64,000 nt of DNA from Aculops lycopersici. Its lineage: Eukaryota; Arthropoda; Arachnida; Trombidiformes; Eriophyidae. A model generated the notes under the pieces. That model saw only the letters and a program-made list of their open reading frames with translations, was not told where the DNA came from and made no database searches. The first letter of the stretch is position 1, and each line of letters starts with the position of its first letter. The position numbers and the translations under genes are program-made. The stretch spans positions 809,912 through 873,911 of the forward strand of contig WNKI01000004.1 of the NCBI GenBank assembly GCA_015350385.1, written 5' to 3'. Below, piece after piece: positions 31,252-42,131 of this stretch.

Positions 31252-32095
31252 GATTGATATATTGAACCTACATAGAAATATTTTAGAAAACATCCTTCCG
31301 AGTTTGTCCAGTTGAACTGCCTTTGAAGGCGGCAAGATACATCCAGAACCCACAGGCTCGCTTCCTCTCTCGGTTCGATCTGCAAGAATAGTTAGTATTC
31401 GCATCCGAGGTACATTCGCGACTCGATTTGTAACGGATGTAATCTGATGTCTATTTACTGGTTTAGTATTGAGAGGCGAATAAAGCATAAATTATCAATC
31501 GTGGGTTTTTGACACCAATTTTATAACTTGTCTGCTGCTCGGGATGTGACTTGTGGGTTTTCGCACCTCGGTGGCTGCCAGAAGGAACCGAGGCCCTCGG
31601 TCCGAGGGAGCTTGTAACTTTCTAAACTTGATGCGTTTTGCCTACCGAGCCATCGCGACAGCGAGCAGAAAAAGAGTAATTTTGAAGGAAAAAGTGATCA
31701 AAGGGGGAAGGAAATTTCCACACCGTTTTGATTCGTTTGCATGGTCTCATCGGCTGATACTGCTACTTTTTCTGAATCTATTTCCATATCTCCTTTCTGA
31801 GCTGCGGTGGACAGTCGTCTGTGGGTATCCGTCTTAGCATTTGAACAAACTCAAACGCGACACCGGAATTGAAATATCAAGGGCGCTTATTGAATTTGAT
31901 CCCCTGAAACGCCACAGGTGGCCGCTCGCACCTCATCCTTTTGACCTTCGAGATCTTGACTTGAACAACTCGGTTGTCTCCTTTAGATGACCCATGCTAA
32001 TATTTAGTATACAACATTTCATAGATTAATCATGTCGTCCCATTGAATGCAACTTACATGAGCAAACTAATCTATTTGATTCAGCATTCAACAAA
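31252..32095. other. Intergenic between asteroid copies
   Basis: Contains the copy 1 poly(A) signal (31479-31484) and the copy 2 upstream region. A short perfect inverted repeat lies near 31588 (ACCGAGG, C, CCTCGGT). The open frame at 31553-31837 resembles nothing I know and is not called. Confidence 0.5.
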
Positions 32096-33895
32096 ATGGG
32101 TTTACTAAAGTTCAACACGTTTGTTAATAGTATAAAAGAGATAAGTAACAAAACTCATGCTCTGAGAGATACTGAGCTTGTGGTCGATACCTCCAATGTT
32201 ATTTACAATCTAATGGATCTTAGGGTTGAAAGCTCACCCCATATCCATGGCGGAAATATGTTAAATTGGGCTTATAGACTCGAAGATTTTGTGACAAATC
32301 TAAGACAATGCAACATCGAGCCGATATTTGTCCTAGACGGAGGTATCAAGAATCAAACCCTTACAACTGAAGCCGAGATACTAGCCAAGAGAAGGGGAGG
32401 TTTCTTCTTGGCGAGCAGGTTTGTCAGTCGGGTGCCGATGCCACTAGCAACCATGACCGTCGTACGGAGTGTTGCCGGCAGGTTAAAAGTAATGAAGATC
32501 CAGTGTATAGATGAGGCAGATTCTAATTTAGCACGTATTGCTAGGTTATATGAGTGCCCAGTGTTAACGACAGATAGTGACTGCAAGCTAATGGATATTC
32601 CATTCGGAGTTGTGGATGCCGAATCATTTGAATGGTCGAGGGTTAAAAAAACAAGGGGTTCGAAAAATTTTATACCATGCGAAATCTACTTCAGGGATAA
32701 CTTTCTCAAGATTTGGCCTGACCTAGACCTGAGATGTATGCCTCTGGTTAGCTTGTTTGCCGAGCAACCGCCCATCGAAAGCATTGTTCGATTGGTCGGC
32801 GGCAACCCGCCTCCAAGCAATCTCTATGATCGTGTCTTTACCTTCCTCGAGGGAAAGACCAGGGAGGACAACATTGAGGAGATCCTGGCGGCTGTTCCGC
32901 CCAGGGACCGCTTGAACACCGAACTTTCCATAGACAGCAGATGTGATTTTTATGACGCGCTTGGTGATAGTCCGTATAGCGACGATCTAGAGAGAACCTG
33001 CCGAGAGGGTTACATGTTGACGTTTCCATACGCCGCAGAGAGTGATTATCAGATAGAAATCTCGTTGATTCGAGACTGGCTGGTCAAAGGAATGGAGGAA
33101 TCCACCATGGATACAATATTATTCAGGATTTTAGACAGAGCAACCATATTTTTCAACGCAGTTCTAGAGGATAGGAGCTTGCCAAGTCCACACACTTGCG
33201 CCGATCAACCGGTGGCTGTCTTATTGCAACTCCTCAGACCGCACCAGGATTTTACAGAGCCTCTCAAGATCTATGATAGATTTGGCCAGGAATACGCGGA
33301 AGGAGCCATCGATCCCTTGAAGGAGCTAAAGCACTACGGTCCTATCGACCATCTGATCTGGGATATCATGTATCTAAAGATGAAAAAGTGCAAGAGGCTT
33401 TTATTGGCCACTTTTGAGTGCAGTGTTAAAGCATACGAACATAGAGTTGCGGCTTGTAAGAAAGCCCTCGGCAGCAAGGTTGGTAGTGACCTTCCGGTGA
33501 TCCTAATGCTGATGGATTACATTGATCAATTGCCTGATGGTTCCCCATTAACGCAAGACTTTCGCAAGGCAGTTATATTAACCTATCTAAATTATACGCC
33601 ATTCTTGAACTTCAATTCGAATCTTGTAAAGTCAGTGAAGAATGTCCTCCGAGGTCAAGGAATCTATGACTCCGACCAAAGTGGTCAACGTGAGCTGAAT
33701 CGTCGTTTGGTCCATCAAATCAATCAGCTACAGGCAACCATTCAGATGTATAATATCATGAATGGCACATTAAGGAACTGTTTGCCTTCAATTACTTTCG
33801 AGCATTGGTTTGATGCCACTACGATGCACAAGATTGCCAGAACTCCGAGGATTTTGAACCATCGATCGATACGAAAAATAACCAAGATTTGTTGA
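32096..33895 (+). CDS. ASTE1: Asteroid-like PIN/XPG-fold protein, copy 2
   Basis: Tandem paralogue of the preceding gene, 599 residues, ATG at 32096. The PIN-domain acidic residues are complete here: D31 (VVDTSNVIYNL), D81 in LDGG (lost in copy 1), E/D at 140-142 (DEADSNLARIA) and the TTDSDCKLMD cluster. Copy 2 is therefore the better candidate for an active nuclease. Long stretches are nearly identical to copy 1 at the DNA level (for example around 32940-33005 and 33205-33370), while the first 300 bp are clearly diverged. The stop is 43 bp from the convergent SHOX stop, so the 3' UTRs must overlap. Whether either copy is the true orthologue of insect asteroid cannot be decided here. Confidence 0.86.
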   Translation: MGLLKFNTFVNSIKEISNKTHALRDTELVVDTSNVIYNLMDLRVESSPHIHGGNMLNWAYRLEDFVTNLRQCNIEPIFVLDGGIKNQTLTTEAEILAKRRGGFFLASRFVSRVPMPLATMTVVRSVAGRLKVMKIQCIDEADSNLARIARLYECPVLTTDSDCKLMDIPFGVVDAESFEWSRVKKTRGSKNFIPCEIYFRDNFLKIWPDLDLRCMPLVSLFAEQPPIESIVRLVGGNPPPSNLYDRVFTFLEGKTREDNIEEILAAVPPRDRLNTELSIDSRCDFYDALGDSPYSDDLERTCREGYMLTFPYAAESDYQIEISLIRDWLVKGMEESTMDTILFRILDRATIFFNAVLEDRSLPSPHTCADQPVAVLLQLLRPHQDFTEPLKIYDRFGQEYAEGAIDPLKELKHYGPIDHLIWDIMYLKMKKCKRLLLATFECSVKAYEHRVAACKKALGSKVGSDLPVILMLMDYIDQLPDGSPLTQDFRKAVILTYLNYTPFLNFNSNLVKSVKNVLRGQGIYDSDQSGQRELNRRLVHQINQLQATIQMYNIMNGTLRNCLPSITFEHWFDATTMHKIARTPRILNHRSIRKITKIC

Positions 33896-33913
33896 ACCCT
33901 CAGACATCGGCCA

Positions 33914-33919
33914 TTTATT
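33914..33919 (-). terminator. Poly(A) signal of the SHOX-like gene
   Basis: TTTATT on the plus strand (AATAAA minus), 20 bp after the SHOX-like stop codon and inside the 43-bp gap to asteroid copy 2. Confidence 0.55.
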
Positions 33920-33938
33920 TTTAGGCGCAATCTGAATT

Positions 33939-34832
33939 CTACATGAACCCACCGCCACAACCACCAACCCCACCACTTGCGCCTGGACCGCAGCCACCAA
34001 TAGACCCGCGAGCCTCCTCCTTCCGGCACTTGGCGCGTCTATTCTGAAACCAAACCTGAACCCTGTTCTCGCTAAGCTTCAATCGATTAGAAATATCCTC
34101 GCGCATAAACGCATCCGGGTAGTGAGTTTCGTCGAATAGTTTCTCCAATTCTCTCAACTGTTCAACTGTAAAGTTTGTCCTACTCCTTCTATGCTTGTTC
34201 TGAGCGTCACTTCCGCTCGAGTCCTCATCCTGCTGGCCCACAGGTGGTTGTTGCTTATCCAGGTTCGCCGCAAGCAGCGAGCCGAGGGACCTAGCGCTGC
34301 CATTGACGCCGCTACTGCTATTGCTGTTGCCGGAGCTGGTGGTTTTTAGAACATGTGGTGGTTGTGCGTTGTTTTTCTCGTCCTCGTCGGCGTATTTTTC
34401 CTCCTCTTCGTCGCCATCTACATTAATCGACTCATTATCATCAGAGTCTTGTGAGCTACTACTATTTTCTGCGGTTGAGAGTGTAACTGGTATTGTGTTT
34501 GCTATATTGCCGCCATCATTTGCTCTCAACTGCGAGCAACCCAACGAGCCGGCATATGGTGAATGGTGGGCTAGACTTGCGGTGGTGTGATAATTTTGAA
34601 TTAGATTCTCCAATAGAAGTCGCTGTTGATATTGATGGACCCAATCGATGAATGTATTGGGCGAAGGTGAGTTTTGAGTGCTAGTTGCCGGATTTTCAAT
34701 TTGATTTGGATCCAAAGTCACGGCTCCAGGCGGCTGATGGTGACTCGTGCTGATCTTTAACAAACTCTCCAAAGTTAACCTTTGGAGTAGCAAACTCTGA
34801 TTCGAGTTTTGTGTCACTTGTTGTGGGTTCAT
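33939..34832 (-). CDS. SHOX: SHOX-type paired-like homeodomain protein
   Basis: Nuclear transcription factor of the paired-like class. From the ATG at 34832 the protein is 297 residues. The homeodomain spans about residues 213-272: RRSRTNFTVEQLRELEKLF, then DETHYPDAFMREDISNRLKL, then ENRVQVWFQNRRAKCRKEE, with Q50. The DETHYPDAFMRE and RRAKCRKxE signatures are those of SHOX/SHOX2. An acidic E/D run (near residue 145) and S/N-rich regions precede it. The C-terminal OAR motif of vertebrate SHOX is absent; the protein ends in a Gly/Cys-rich tail 25 residues after the homeodomain. The frame is open upstream of the ATG without an in-frame Met, so a 5' exon joined by splicing cannot be excluded. Convergent with asteroid copy 2. 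Confidence 0.9.
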   Translation of the reverse strand: MNPQQVTQNSNQSLLLQRLTLESLLKISTSHHQPPGAVTLDPNQIENPATSTQNSPSPNTFIDWVHQYQQRLLLENLIQNYHTTASLAHHSPYAGSLGCSQLRANDGGNIANTIPVTLSTAENSSSSQDSDDNESINVDGDEEEEKYADEDEKNNAQPPHVLKTTSSGNSNSSSGVNGSARSLGSLLAANLDKQQPPVGQQDEDSSGSDAQNKHRRSRTNFTVEQLRELEKLFDETHYPDAFMREDISNRLKLSENRVQVWFQNRRAKCRKEEARGSIGGCGPGASGGVGGCGGGFM

Positions 34833-35249
34833 CTTATTGCTGATTCTTGAGTGCTGAATGGTAATATCGAGGTACTGTTCTAACCTTTGCTCAAGTTCAA
34901 CTGACACTCCTCCTTTGATCGATTGTGTGAATCTATAAACCGTAAGCGACTTCCGTTTCGCCCGAGGGCGTTTGCGCAAGCGCAAAGTAAGCGAGACCTA
35001 GCGCCCAAGTGCGATGCATTGTGTAATGTGATATGATGATGATAGTGGTGGTGGTGGTGATGATGATGATGATGATGTAACAATCCGCTCGGCAGACAAT
35101 TAATCAAACTGAGTTTATGAATTTCCCTATCTCACTTTGGCTAGCAGTTAGTTATTGTGATGCGACCGAAGAGACCCAGGGTAAAAGAGCAACTTGTTTC
35201 ATGGAATAGAAAAAAGGCAGTAGCTAATCTCCCTAATTGTTCCTACTGA

Positions 35250-35250
<1 letters not shown>

Positions 35251-35280
<30 letters not shown>
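35251..35280. repeat. (ACT)n microsatellite
   Basis: Ten ACT triplets without interruption. Confidence 0.85.
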
Positions 35281-35282
<2 letters not shown>

Positions 35283-37054
35283 CTCTACTTAAGTTAACTG
35301 ACACTCGATTTGCTAGCCGCTTGTAATTGAATTAGGGCAACTCTTTCCTTTCTTCTAGGGGGAAATCTGTGTATGTGTGTGATTTGAGATTCGACGATGA
35401 TGACTACAATGGCGACAATATGAGCCCGCTAACAAAACAAAACAAGGCAAAACAAGAGGCAAAACTACTTAGTTTAATAGGAAACTATGTGAATTATTGT
35501 TGTCTTTGGTCACAAATTGTTTTTTACCATTTGTTTGCCTTGTAACTCTTAAAACTTTGTGCGTTTCCACTCCAACAAGATAATCATCATTAGGATGTAA
35601 ACACATTTGTACAAACTTACACGTTGTACAATTCCAAAGATCAAATAGTTTTCTCCCCTCCCCCCTTGCGATTCAAGGCTGGAAGCAAACCAACAGCACA
35701 ACCGCTAACAGCTCCGAGCAATTTCCGCTAGATGCGCCATAGAACTTGCGTTAAGTGGCCACTTTGGAGGCGCCCAATCTCCAGAGGTGCCACTTGGAGC
35801 GTGAAAATCTCGCGCTCCAACTGACTTTTTCACTCAACTCACGGTAAACTTGTATCCTTTTCACTCCCAATTCAAGTTTCAAGTTGCTGCTGCTGTTGTT
35901 GTCGTGATCTCGCCTCGCGATTTAGTGTTGCCGAGAATTCTGTAGAAAATCCAATGAGAACAATGAGGAGACAATTTCTTTAAATTGAATTAGATTCTTT
36001 TGCCTGGAGATTAGGATAGAAACAGCGAGAGAGAAAGGGAACAGCGATAATTTGATGCCATTGACTTTGACCGAGTGGATGGCGAGTTTTTTTCTCGCCC
36101 TCCCCGTCTTCCGGTTTTGTCCCCTACACCACCAAAGTGTCCAGTTTGCTTGATGACTTTGCTCATGAGATGACCACTTGTTTGCCAGCGGTTCTGCTGC
36201 TGCTGACTTGGTGCTAAGATGAAAGATTCTATGGAGGCCAATTGAGCGAAACTTGCGCCAGTAGCTCGCACTAAAATTACCAGACGACGAGCGGTGGACC
36301 GGAAACAGAGTCACTTTGCAAATTGAATGGTGGATCCACTTAGGTTGCTCATTGCCACATTAATGATGTCATCCATTAACCGGCCGCTTTTTCCTTGGTG
36401 CCAGTGGTGATGACTTTAGGTTGCTAGTTTAGGTTGCAACATGAGCAGCGGCAGCAGCAGTAGCAACTTGGAGATCAAAATAAATCAAACCAATTACAGT
36501 TGCATAATGTAATGCGAATCCATTATCCTGTACAATGTGTCCTATGTGGCGACAGCAACACCATTGACCTTTTCGGCACTCCAATGCTCGCTCACGATCG
36601 TGAGCCTCTAAAGTCATTCATAACACACAAATGCACATACTTGGTGGCCACTTGCCTGCTCGTGTCCATCAGTCCGTCTATGCGACTTCCCACTGTCGCC
36701 ATCTTATGTCGCCATTGAGCAGCATCCAAAAACAATTTACCTGTCAAGCAAAACTAGAGCAGCGACTGCCGCCACCGCCACCGCCGCCACCACTTACCCT
36801 TCCTGTTGGCCACAATCAATCATGTTGCGCTGCGCCTGGAACGTAAGCTGCAAATGTGTTATCATTCCATTGTATTTATACGATTTATATTCCAAAAGGT
36901 TAAACGAAAACTATCTTTCCCTCTTTTTATTGATGTATGACTTTCTAGGTATTGAGATCCTTGGTTGTGGCGTCCACTCTATCCTCATGACTGATTTCTT
37001 CCTCTTCGAAATGGGAAACTGAAAGAATAAAATATAAAAGCCTAAATCCTATAA

Positions 37055-37056
<2 letters not shown>

Positions 37057-37089
<33 letters not shown>
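37057..37089. repeat. (AT)n microsatellite
   Basis: About 16 AT dinucleotides just downstream of the TMEM272-like stop codon. Confidence 0.9.
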
Positions 37090-37093
<4 letters not shown>

Positions 37094-37114
37094 TATAAAT
37101 ATATATGTCTATCC

Positions 37115-38467
37115 TCAAGCCAAATCGTCGTCCTCCTGGCGATTGGCAATAGCGGAGCTAACTATAAGGCAGCAAATACAACCAATGAATAGGGTGCAAA
37201 TTAGAATGGCCGAGGTGATGAGCCAAAAGGTGTACATGTAAACTGTTCGGTTGCAATACCTTAAGCTGGAGGAGTTTTCGAAATCTGGCTCATAATTTCT
37301 AAATACAATGACACAGCCAGCAATAAACCAGCCGAATAGAATGCAATTGAGCAGCGACTCGCAAATGGAGCTTTTGAGTCGATAGGTCCTATGAGTAGAT
37401 CCACTTTGGTATTGGTGACTAGATTGGTAATTCGTCTGACTTCCGTTTGGTGACGCTGCGGTTGATGTTGTGCCTGAGCCAGTGGTTGTTGTTGTTGTTG
37501 TTGTTGTTGTTACATAAGCCACTTGTGTGTGCTCCTCCTGATTGCCAGCACCTGTTTCATTGGTTGCCACTTGTTCTTGTTGGTCAAATTGTTGTAGTTG
37601 TTGTTGTTGGCGTTGCTCGTTGCGACACTGCGAGTAGCAGTGGAGTATATTCTTGGAGGCCCAAACTAAACCACCGACTAGCAAGAAGGCGGGAATGTGC
37701 TCGATGCGACACTCGTCAATGTAGATGGCGCCAACGATGATCATGGTGAAGGGTATCAGTATCATAAAGGCAATCAGAATTGTGCAACCGAGAGTGCTAA
37801 TCAAAATAATCAACATTCTCCTCAAGAGATCCACGAGGCCTCGGGAGGTTTTGCGCGCCTCGCGCATCTGTCCAAATAGCGACTGGTAGGTGGGCGGCGC
37901 GGCGTAGGGATTTATCACATCGTCGTAGGAGGGCGGCGGCCCCGAGGAGCGGCCATGGTAATAGGGCACGATACCTGGGATGTTCTGGTAGGAGGGTGGC
38001 AGTTGATCTGTGATACTCGATGCCGAGGCGTAGAGTTGCCTAAGCGAGTTGCTAAATTGATCGCTGGCCTGCGACATCCGCTGGCGCATGCCATTTGTCG
38101 TCTGCGCCGCCACCGTTATCATCCATTGGCCATTTGATGGAGTGGTGGCAATTGTTGTTGTTGTTGCTGGTTGCGCATTACTTTGGCTCATGTCGATCGG
38201 ATGATAATTGTGATTGATGTCATAATTATTAGCGACACTGTTGTCGCTGGCATTTTGCGCGTGTTGCTGCTGTTGTGATTGCAGCGACTGAACACCTGTG
38301 GATTCCTGCGACAAACTTGTCAGTGGTCGTTCAATGATAGAAAGCTCGCAGCTCGGAACCTGAGGTAACTCCGTTAACTTGCTTGCTGGCATTTGGAGCT
38401 TGGCCGCCGCAACTGCAGTTGCAGTCTCAGTGGCGATGGCCAAGTGGCCGTCATGCTGCGAGTCCAT
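37115..38467 (-). CDS. TMEM272: TMEM272-like four-pass membrane protein with PPxY motifs
   Basis: A 450-residue membrane protein of a poorly characterised family. The N-terminal 210 residues are cytosolic-type, Q/N/T-rich, and end with three PPxY motifs (PPSYQN, PPSYDD, PPTYQS), which are ligands of WW domains in NEDD4-type ubiquitin ligases. Four hydrophobic helices follow: about residues 220-247 (LIILISTLGCTILIAFMILI), 250-275 (the family signature MIIVGAIYIDECRIEHIPAFLLVGG), 366-385 (LLNCILFGWFIAGCVIVF) and 405-435. A Q/T-rich loop separates helices 2 and 3. The GAIYxxxCxxExIPxFLLVGG block is what ties it to TMEM272. Function unknown. ATG at 38467; divergent from panC but 3.7 kb away. Confidence 0.75.
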   Translation of the reverse strand: MDSQHDGHLAIATETATAVAAAKLQMPASKLTELPQVPSCELSIIERPLTSLSQESTGVQSLQSQQQQHAQNASDNSVANNYDINHNYHPIDMSQSNAQPATTTTIATTPSNGQWMITVAAQTTNGMRQRMSQASDQFSNSLRQLYASASSITDQLPPSYQNIPGIVPYYHGRSSGPPPSYDDVINPYAAPPTYQSLFGQMREARKTSRGLVDLLRRMLIILISTLGCTILIAFMILIPFTMIIVGAIYIDECRIEHIPAFLLVGGLVWASKNILHCYSQCRNEQRQQQQLQQFDQQEQVATNETGAGNQEEHTQVAYVTTTTTTTTTTGSGTTSTAASPNGSQTNYQSSHQYQSGSTHRTYRLKSSICESLLNCILFGWFIAGCVIVFRNYEPDFENSSSLRYCNRTVYMYTFWLITSAILICTLFIGCICCLIVSSAIANRQEDDDLA

Positions 38468-41400
38468 CGTCTTGCTCTTTTGAAAAAAAAATTAGTCTTG
38501 CAAAAAGTTCTCAAGTTGTAAACTTTATCTCTCTCTCATCGCTCTTCTAACTTCGTCTTCTTTCCTTCAATATTTAACGGTCAGACTCTCGCTGCTCCCA
38601 AAGTCAGTGATAGAAGGCCCAATGATAGATCTGTTTAATGTCGACGTGGTTGTCGACCTCTCATTTACCGCTTCTGATAATGTCGTTGTGTCTCCCGTTG
38701 TTAGTAGGAAAGGTACAATTTGTAGTGTTAATTCTTTCTGTTGTTATCGTATCTCCCGTTTCCCGCACTCAATATCGCATTTGTCGCATTTTTGCTCGCT
38801 TGCCTGCTCACTTTTTGGCCGCTGGTCACCTGTCGTGGCGCGTATGCAAATTTGCGCTTCAAACCTGATCCCAGTCGGCTCGTCGCATTGGTATCGTTGT
38901 TGCTCTTGCTTCTTGTAGCAGGGTTTCTCTTTCAACTCTCCTTGCTAAACACTGACGAGCCGACTGATAAAAAACTAACCGTATTCCGGTCGAATGCTCA
39001 GGGCGACGACTCCTAGCAAAGTGAACTGGATGAGCTCACTACTGCAACTCGCTAGACGTTTGCAGTCCACATGCAGCAAGCGTGTCTAGGGGATGAAGCC
39101 AAATGCAACTGGGATGGCCAATGAGATGCTCTCTTGGCTCGATGGCTCTCAACTCTCTCTGTGCCAGTCGAACGGCTAACCGTTAGGATGCCACCAGCCT
39201 CTTAGCCGCCCATTCAGCGGCTCAGCTAAACTCAACGTGTCTCGCAGTCGGTGGTTGGCCGGCGATATCCAACTCGAGCTCTAACGGTGGGCGGCGCTCT
39301 CTGAGTTTTCAGGGACTCGCTTGGTGACTTTGGCTTGTAATCCACCAACCGACCAACCAACCGACTGACTGACTGACTGACTGAAGATCTCAAAACTGAT
39401 GGCTGCGGCCAACCGGCTAACTCACTGGCTGACTGGTGATGTTGATGATGATGTTGTTGTCGTTGTTGTATTTCGTGTTGGACTCTGTTGCTTGTGTGTG
39501 TGAATGTATTGTGTGAAGACCAGAGACACTGTTTCTTTCTACCTCTCCCTCTCTCTCTCTCTCTTTCTCTCGCCAAGCTTCTGCTGATGCTTCTATCGTT
39601 TGCTTCTACCGTTTGCCGTCGCTGACCAGTCGGCCAGCTAGTCAGTCAGTTAGCTAGCTTGCCACTAGCAATAGAAACATGGCACGACACCAAACGCTCT
39701 CTTGCTGAGTGGCCGTGAGTTTGCTAGTTTCGTTCGTTCGTTCGTCAGCTTGTTCCTGTTAGATTGGCTAGCTTACCTGTGTTTCAGCTCACCTGTGCGA
39801 ACATATTCCGCTCGTCGGTATCCACTGTTTTACCACTGCCAACTAATTCTACCTACTTTTACCCCCTCCTCTAGCCACACTGATTGTCTGTCCGCGAATC
39901 TCTCGCCTTCTTTTCTCTCTACTTTGAGTCAAACTTTGGCTCTCTTTGACTTTGTTGCTTTTGCTTCTGCTCCTGCTTCTGCTTATTTAGTGGCCCAAAT
40001 CGAATCGGCGGCCACCTACTTACCTGGCAGAAATTCGACAACTACTTGTCCATGTTAAGTCGCATAAATAATAATAGTAATAGTCGGTGCTCATAAAATA
40101 ACACCAGCTCCATCCTCCAATCCCGTCTTTCGTCACTCGGCTCTTTTCTTTGTTTTCCTCCTTTTCAACTTCAAGTGATTCCTTGGAACTGAACACGCAA
40201 AACAGAAGCTTTCAACTTGAAAACTTACGAACCACTTGAGGTTACTGACTCCCATTTCGCTCCCCGTTGTCCTCTTGACTTCAAATTGAGGCTAAGAGTC
40301 CCACTGAGCTGCTCCGTCTCGTTAGTTGAGTAATTTTCTCATTCTAACTTCCTTATTTGCAGTGGTTGTGGTTGTTGTCGGTGTTGCAATCGTCGTGGTG
40401 ATGCTAGTGGTTGTTGTTGGTGATGCTCAATGGAGGTACGAGTTGGCGACGCATGCAAATCGCGTGCTCCAACTCGTGCAAACAAAAACGCCTACTAAAC
40501 TCCAGCAAAACCAACCAGGCGGTGGAAAATGGAGCAGAGCCGATTGGTTAGACAGTCGCTAGTTTGTTTGAGGGTGTGGCTCGGGCTAAACCAAACTCCG
40601 AGAGAATCGATAGCATTCTATGTTGTCTTGTCCACATTTCTGTTGTTGGCAGGTGGTTGCTACTTTCCTATGCCACAGCAATAGCAGCAGTACCAACGAC
40701 AACGACATTAGCGGCAACTACAACGATTGTTGTGAGGATACCGAACCACGGGACAAAGAGTAGCAGCAGCAGCAGCAAAGTCAACCTCGTGGCTTGAAAG
40801 TAATGGCTAACCAAAAAGTAAGCTAGTCGCAAAGTGAGCGAGAGACAGGTGAAGGGGAAAATAATGCTGGGCGTTGCATACCCGAGAGCTTGCGGCCACT
40901 GAAACCACTTGTGCGAGCGACAAACTTCCGGCAAACAACTGAACGATAACAGACTCAAATGACGCTCTAGCGTCTCGACTTTCAAAGGGGTGAGAAGACA
41001 CTCACTTTTGTGCTCAAAAGACACGGTAGTTACAACGACACCGACATCCGAGAGACTTGAATGTGGTTGTCATCGAAAGTTAGAGTCTTGCTTTGAGACA
41101 ACAATGGAAAACTAACCAACTTTCAGCTAGTTGGCTTCCAACTAAACTACCTGTGAGATCTTGATGAAAAGCTAATTGTTGTCCTTGTTTGTTGTTGTAG
41201 TTGTTGTTGCTGCTGCTGATGGTATCATACTAACTGTCCCACTGAGTTGCGGTCTCTGAACCCGCTGGTTGGTTGGTTGATTGGCGGGACTTAAATTGAG
41301 TTAGAATTGATTCTGGAGATTGGCTCAAATGAACGAGAAAGAGGAGATTTAAACTTTGATACTTTCCGCTCAGTTGACTTTATGAAGGCAGTTTGCTCGA

Positions 41401-42131
41401 CTGGCTTTTTGGTTGGCCGGTTGCCTGGTGACACAATCGAACCAATCGAATCCAGGCGCTCGAGTCTTTCTCTCGCTCTCTCTCTGATGGTTCAGGTGAG
41501 TTTCGAGCAAATAACTGCCTTGCAGTTGGGATGGTTGCTGGTGTTGTTGCTGTTATTCGTGTGTACGAGCAGGATAACTGGACAGGGATCCAGATCTCGA
41601 AGTTCGGTTCATGCTGACCACGTCAAGTAATATGCAAGCGCTAGTTGAATTGCCATAAGTAGTTGGTCATGGGAAAATAGTGGTGCCAGTTCGTATACGG
41701 TGCCATCAGACTGTACAGAGGTCTGCTTTAGTAATCAACGCGGCAAACTAAAAGGAGTATCTTTGCAGTATTAAGCTGCCGCCGCTAGTGCTACCGCAGC
41801 CACCACCGCAGTTGGCTAAGCATGAACAGCATCCTTCGGTAGCGAGAGAGAGAGTTTCGAGGAGACTCAAGCCGCTTGTTATGTGTAATAATAAAATCGG
41901 TCTAGCGCTTCAATGCTGCACTCAAGTTGACTCACTAGCAGAACTACCACTGCAAGAGTTAGAAGTAAACGCAAACATTTTTGCCAAGATCGAAATGTAG
42001 TCGTAATGGTTCTATTTCTAGTACAGGTATATCCATTTGATTAAGCAAGGGGCAACATATACAAGTTCAACAAACAAACGACAAGTATTTTATTGGATCT
42101 TGTGAGCACAATTTAAAATACCACAATCACA
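38468..42131. other. 3.7-kb non-coding region between TMEM272-like and panC
   Basis: Divergent intergenic region. It has simple-sequence patches such as (CTGA)n at 39362-39385, CT tracts around 39545-39570 and GTT/GCT-rich stretches. Open frames here (for example 38741-39016 and 39702-40058) have no recognisable similarity or codon pattern, and I do not call them. Confidence 0.6.
39362..39385. repeat. (CTGA)n tetranucleotide repeat
   Basis: Five to six CGACTGACTGA-type units following CCAACCAACC. Confidence 0.65.

Larger units (their letters stand above)
34833..37114. other. Intergenic, upstream of SHOX-like gene
   Basis: Non-coding. Includes an ATC/GTG-rich stretch (35036-35075), an (ACT)n run at 35251-35280 and an (AT)n run at 37057-37089. 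AT-rich sequence around 36850-37110 is the downstream flank of the TMEM272-like gene. No gene recognised. Confidence 0.6.

Noticed and set aside
38741..39016. Hydrophobic 91-residue frame
   Set aside because: No recognisable family, no codon pattern, surrounded by simple sequence; probably chance.
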